DNA of 64,000 bases, from NCBI GenBank assembly GCA_947501045.1, contig CANMUI010000003.1, forward strand, positions 124,001 to 188,000, read 5' to 3'. Source of the stretch: an uncultured Psychrobacter sp. (lineage in GTDB: Bacteria; Pseudomonadota; Gammaproteobacteria; Pseudomonadales; Moraxellaceae). Shown here piece by piece: positions 62,066 through 64,000 of this stretch; positions within the stretch are counted from its first letter, which is position 1; every line of letters starts with the position of its first letter. The position numbers and the translations under genes were made by a program. Below the pieces are notes generated by a model. That model did not search any database. It saw nothing but the letters and a program-made list of their open reading frames with translations, and was not told the origin of the DNA.

Positions 62066-62995
62066 ATGGCAATGGACATGGTAGTGAACCAGCGGCATTT
62101 ACAGATTCAGCTTAAACAGTTAGAAACCGTATGGCACACCGTAATTAATGGCTATAATCTCAGCCAAGCGGCAACAGTACTGCACACCAGTCAATCCAGC
62201 TTATCAAAACATATTGCGGCGCTTGAGAATCAGCTCAAAACTGAGGTTTTTGTACGTCAAGGTAAACGCTTGACCGGCTTGACCGCTATGGGTACAGCGC
62301 TCATGCCGCATATTGAGTCCATCTTTGCTGAGATTCGTACTATTGAAAATCTAAGCCTTGATTTTAATAATCCCAATACCGGCACACTGACTATTGCTAC
62401 CACACATACTCAAGCACGCTATGTATTGCCAAAAGTCGTCAAAGAGTTTAAAGAGCGCTTTCCTAAGGTAAACTTAATCTTGCAGCAAGCCGATCCTGAA
62501 ACTATCGCCCAGATGGTCATTCGCGGTCAGGCTGACATTGGCGTTGCTACCGAGTCCTTGCTGCACAATGATTATCTGCGTTGTTATCGCTACTATGACT
62601 GGACACATCGGATTATTGTGCCAAAAGACCATGAGCTTGCAGGTTTAGAGACTGTTGACTTACCTACTCTTGCCAGCTATCCCATCGTCACTTATCATGG
62701 CGGGTTTACTGGCCGCAGTGCTATTGACAAAACCTTTAGCGACGCAGGTTTAGAGCCTGATATTGTCCTTGCCGCACTTGATGCCGATGTTATTAGCACT
62801 TATGTAGGATTAGGACTCGGTATTGGTATTATCGCTGAGATGGCGTTTGAGCCTAGTCACTACCAAAACTTAGTGGCTATACCAGTGGATCATTTTGGCC
62901 GTTTTACCAGTTGGATGGCGGTACGCGATGATGCTGAGATTCGTCAATATGGCCGCGCCTTTATGGAGCTTTGTCAGCAGCAGTTTAGTCAGTAG
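62066..62995 (+). CDS. cysB: CysB-type LysR regulator
   Basis: 309 residues. The N-terminal winged helix (about 5-70) contains NLSQAATVLHTSQSSLSKHIAALE; the effector domain has TTHTQARYVLP, GQADIGVATE and HGGFTGRSAID, the signature of CysB/Cbl, which sense N-acetylserine or sulfate limitation and switch on sulfur assimilation. AGGATTTAATT precedes the ATG. No cys genes are next to it; the sulfur link to the tus genes is only thematic. Confidence 0.85.
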   Translation: MAMDMVVNQRHLQIQLKQLETVWHTVINGYNLSQAATVLHTSQSSLSKHIAALENQLKTEVFVRQGKRLTGLTAMGTALMPHIESIFAEIRTIENLSLDFNNPNTGTLTIATTHTQARYVLPKVVKEFKERFPKVNLILQQADPETIAQMVIRGQADIGVATESLLHNDYLRCYRYYDWTHRIIVPKDHELAGLETVDLPTLASYPIVTYHGGFTGRSAIDKTFSDAGLEPDIVLAALDADVISTYVGLGLGIGIIAEMAFEPSHYQNLVAIPVDHFGRFTSWMAVRDDAEIRQYGRAFMELCQQQFSQ

Positions 62996-62999
62996 CATC

Positions 63000-63043
63000 G
63001 AATAAATTGAGACAATGCATTGAATAAATTAAGACAATGCATT
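63000..63043. repeat. 22-bp tandem duplication after the LysR gene
   Basis: Two copies of GAATAAATTRAGACAATGCATT (with one G/A difference), at 63000-63021 and 63022-63043, four bases past the stop. Recent duplication in a non-coding stretch. Confidence 0.8.
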
Positions 63044-63209
63044 ATTAAGATTTGTTATCGCTACTCATGTTGACCTTTATATTTATCATAAGTACCCCAT
63101 TATATTAGTTATTGAGCATTTTGCTCCATTTTAACTTTTAGTCATATCTTTGCTATTGAAAATTATAAAAATCCTATCTTTGATATGACGTCATAATAAT
63201 AGGTGACTT

Positions 63210-64000
63210 ATGAGTAATACTATTCCTTTATCCTTTTTAGACCTAGCTCCTGTTCCTACCGGAAAAGCCATCGCTGACGGTATTGCACAAACAGTTGAGA
63301 TTGCACAAAAAGCAGAAGAGATCGGCCTTGACCGTTACTGGATGGCAGAGCACCATAATATGCCTGGTATTGCTAGTGCCGCGACCTCAGTCTTACTATC
63401 GCATATTGGTAGTCAAACTGAGCGTATTCGTATTGGTGCTGGCGGTATTATGCTACCCAACCATGCGCCATTAGTAGTTGCCGAGCAGTTTGGTACGCTA
63501 CAAGCCCTATATGGCGATCGCGTTGATCTAGGTTTGGGTCGTGCTCCGGGTACTGATGGCGCAACCTTTCAAGCCCTACGTCGCCAAATGAAAGACGCTG
63601 AGCGTTTCCCGCAAGATGTGCAAGAGCTACTGTATTTATTAGGTAATGGTACGGATAATAGTCCGGTGCAGGCCTTTCCAGGAGCCAACTCTAACGTACC
63701 GATTTGGATATTAGGTTCCTCATTATTTGGGGCAACACTGGCGGCGCATTTAGGACTGCCGTATGTCTTTGCCTCACATTTCGCGCCGCAAATGTTAGGT
63801 CAGGCGATCGCTACCTATCGTGAACAGTTTAAGCCTTCAAAATACCTTGCTAAGCCTTACGTGATGCTGGCAGCCAACTTACTGCTCGCTGATGATGATG
63901 AAACAGCACATTACCATTTTACCTCAGCGCAGCAAAGCTTTGTACGCCTGCGTCGAGGCGAGCGCGGACAGATGCCAAAACCAACCCATGATATGGATAG
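63210..64000 (+). CDS. Luciferase-like flavin-dependent oxidoreductase (partial at right edge)
   Basis: The ATG at 63210 with AGGTGACTT upstream opens a frame that runs past the window end (263 codons seen). It starts PLSFLDLAPVPTGKAIADGI and shows EIGLDRYWMAEHHNMPGIA and LGLGRAPGTDG, the pattern of the MsnO8-type LLM group (FMN or F420-like TIM barrel). Typical length is about 330, so roughly 70 residues are missing here. Reaction unknown; such enzymes are monooxygenases or reductases. Confidence 0.85.
   Translation, partial: MSNTIPLSFLDLAPVPTGKAIADGIAQTVEIAQKAEEIGLDRYWMAEHHNMPGIASAATSVLLSHIGSQTERIRIGAGGIMLPNHAPLVVAEQFGTLQALYGDRVDLGLGRAPGTDGATFQALRRQMKDAERFPQDVQELLYLLGNGTDNSPVQAFPGANSNVPIWILGSSLFGATLAAHLGLPYVFASHFAPQMLGQAIATYREQFKPSKYLAKPYVMLAANLLLADDDETAHYHFTSAQQSFVRLRRGERGQMPKPTHDMD

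Noticed and set aside
62066..62995. OxyR regulating katG
   Set aside because: The effector domain carries CysB signatures (THTQARY, GGFTGR) and lacks the OxyR Cys pair; a terminator separates it from katG.
1..64000. CRISPR arrays, tRNA or rRNA genes, prophage, intact insertion sequences
   Set aside because: No regularly spaced repeats, no cloverleaf-like or rRNA-like stretch and no transposase or phage genes were seen by reading; a tRNA/rRNA scan would settle it.

Overview
The window reads as an ordinary chromosomal segment of a gamma-proteobacterium of the family Moraxellaceae, most likely Psychrobacter. This is inferred from protein similarity by eye, the moderately AT-rich composition, and the aspS / lipooligosaccharide genes / ilvE / glnE gene order, which matches the outer-core (OC) locus position known from Acinetobacter. 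I see no rRNA, tRNA, CRISPR array, prophage or intact insertion sequence. Coding density is high, with about 56 credible genes on both strands; the last one runs off the right edge.

Layout. 0-9.3 kb: a YjiH-type membrane protein, apt, rubredoxin, an alpha/beta hydrolase, a WG-repeat exported protein, a DMT exporter, a uracil permease and sdaA. 9.3-13 kb: a DUF4377-like lipoprotein, argJ, xthA and a hotdog thioesterase. 13.4-19.7 kb: fadD facing a four-gene minus-strand cluster (acyl-CoA dehydrogenase, APH-like phosphotransferase, histidine phosphatase, SDR). Its composition resembles the lva pathway and the ACAD10/ACAD11 4-hydroxyacyl-CoA systems. 19.9-23.1 kb: sohB and aspS.

23.2-32.2 kb: nine genes between aspS and ilvE form a probable LOS outer-core locus. 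The left arm (+) has a LpxL-like acyltransferase, a DxD glycosyltransferase, a GT42/DUF115-like protein and an unknown protein. The right arm (-) has two paralogous GT4 enzymes flanking a GT25, a GT8-like enzyme and a paralogue of the left-arm DxD transferase. The centre of the right arm is clearly more AT-rich than the flanks, which suggests transfer.

32.3-38 kb: ilvE, glnE and a cytosine-deaminase-like amidohydrolase. 38-43.4 kb: an MDR reductase, the tusDCB-tusE sulfur relay meeting trmL tail to tail (all acting on the tRNA wobble base), two tandem entericidin-like lipoproteins and hemW. 43.5-49.2 kb: an EVE-domain protein, ugd, a MATE exporter and accBC. 49.3-54.1 kb: a secreted protein of unknown function, leuA, a divergent Lrp/AsnC regulator and a YbfB-type MFS protein. 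54.1-59.1 kb: a probable minus-strand operon ampG-prmC-moeB-ABC1 kinase. 59.5-64 kb: katG, a CysB-type LysR regulator and a truncated luciferase-like flavin oxidoreductase.

Most of the window is housekeeping. The parts most worth a second look are the OC-type LOS locus with its mirrored paralogues and G-tract, the phosphotransferase/acyl-CoA dehydrogenase cluster, the SohB lacking its membrane anchor, the duplicated entericidins, and several perfect palindromes or long hairpins in promoter and intergenic regions.
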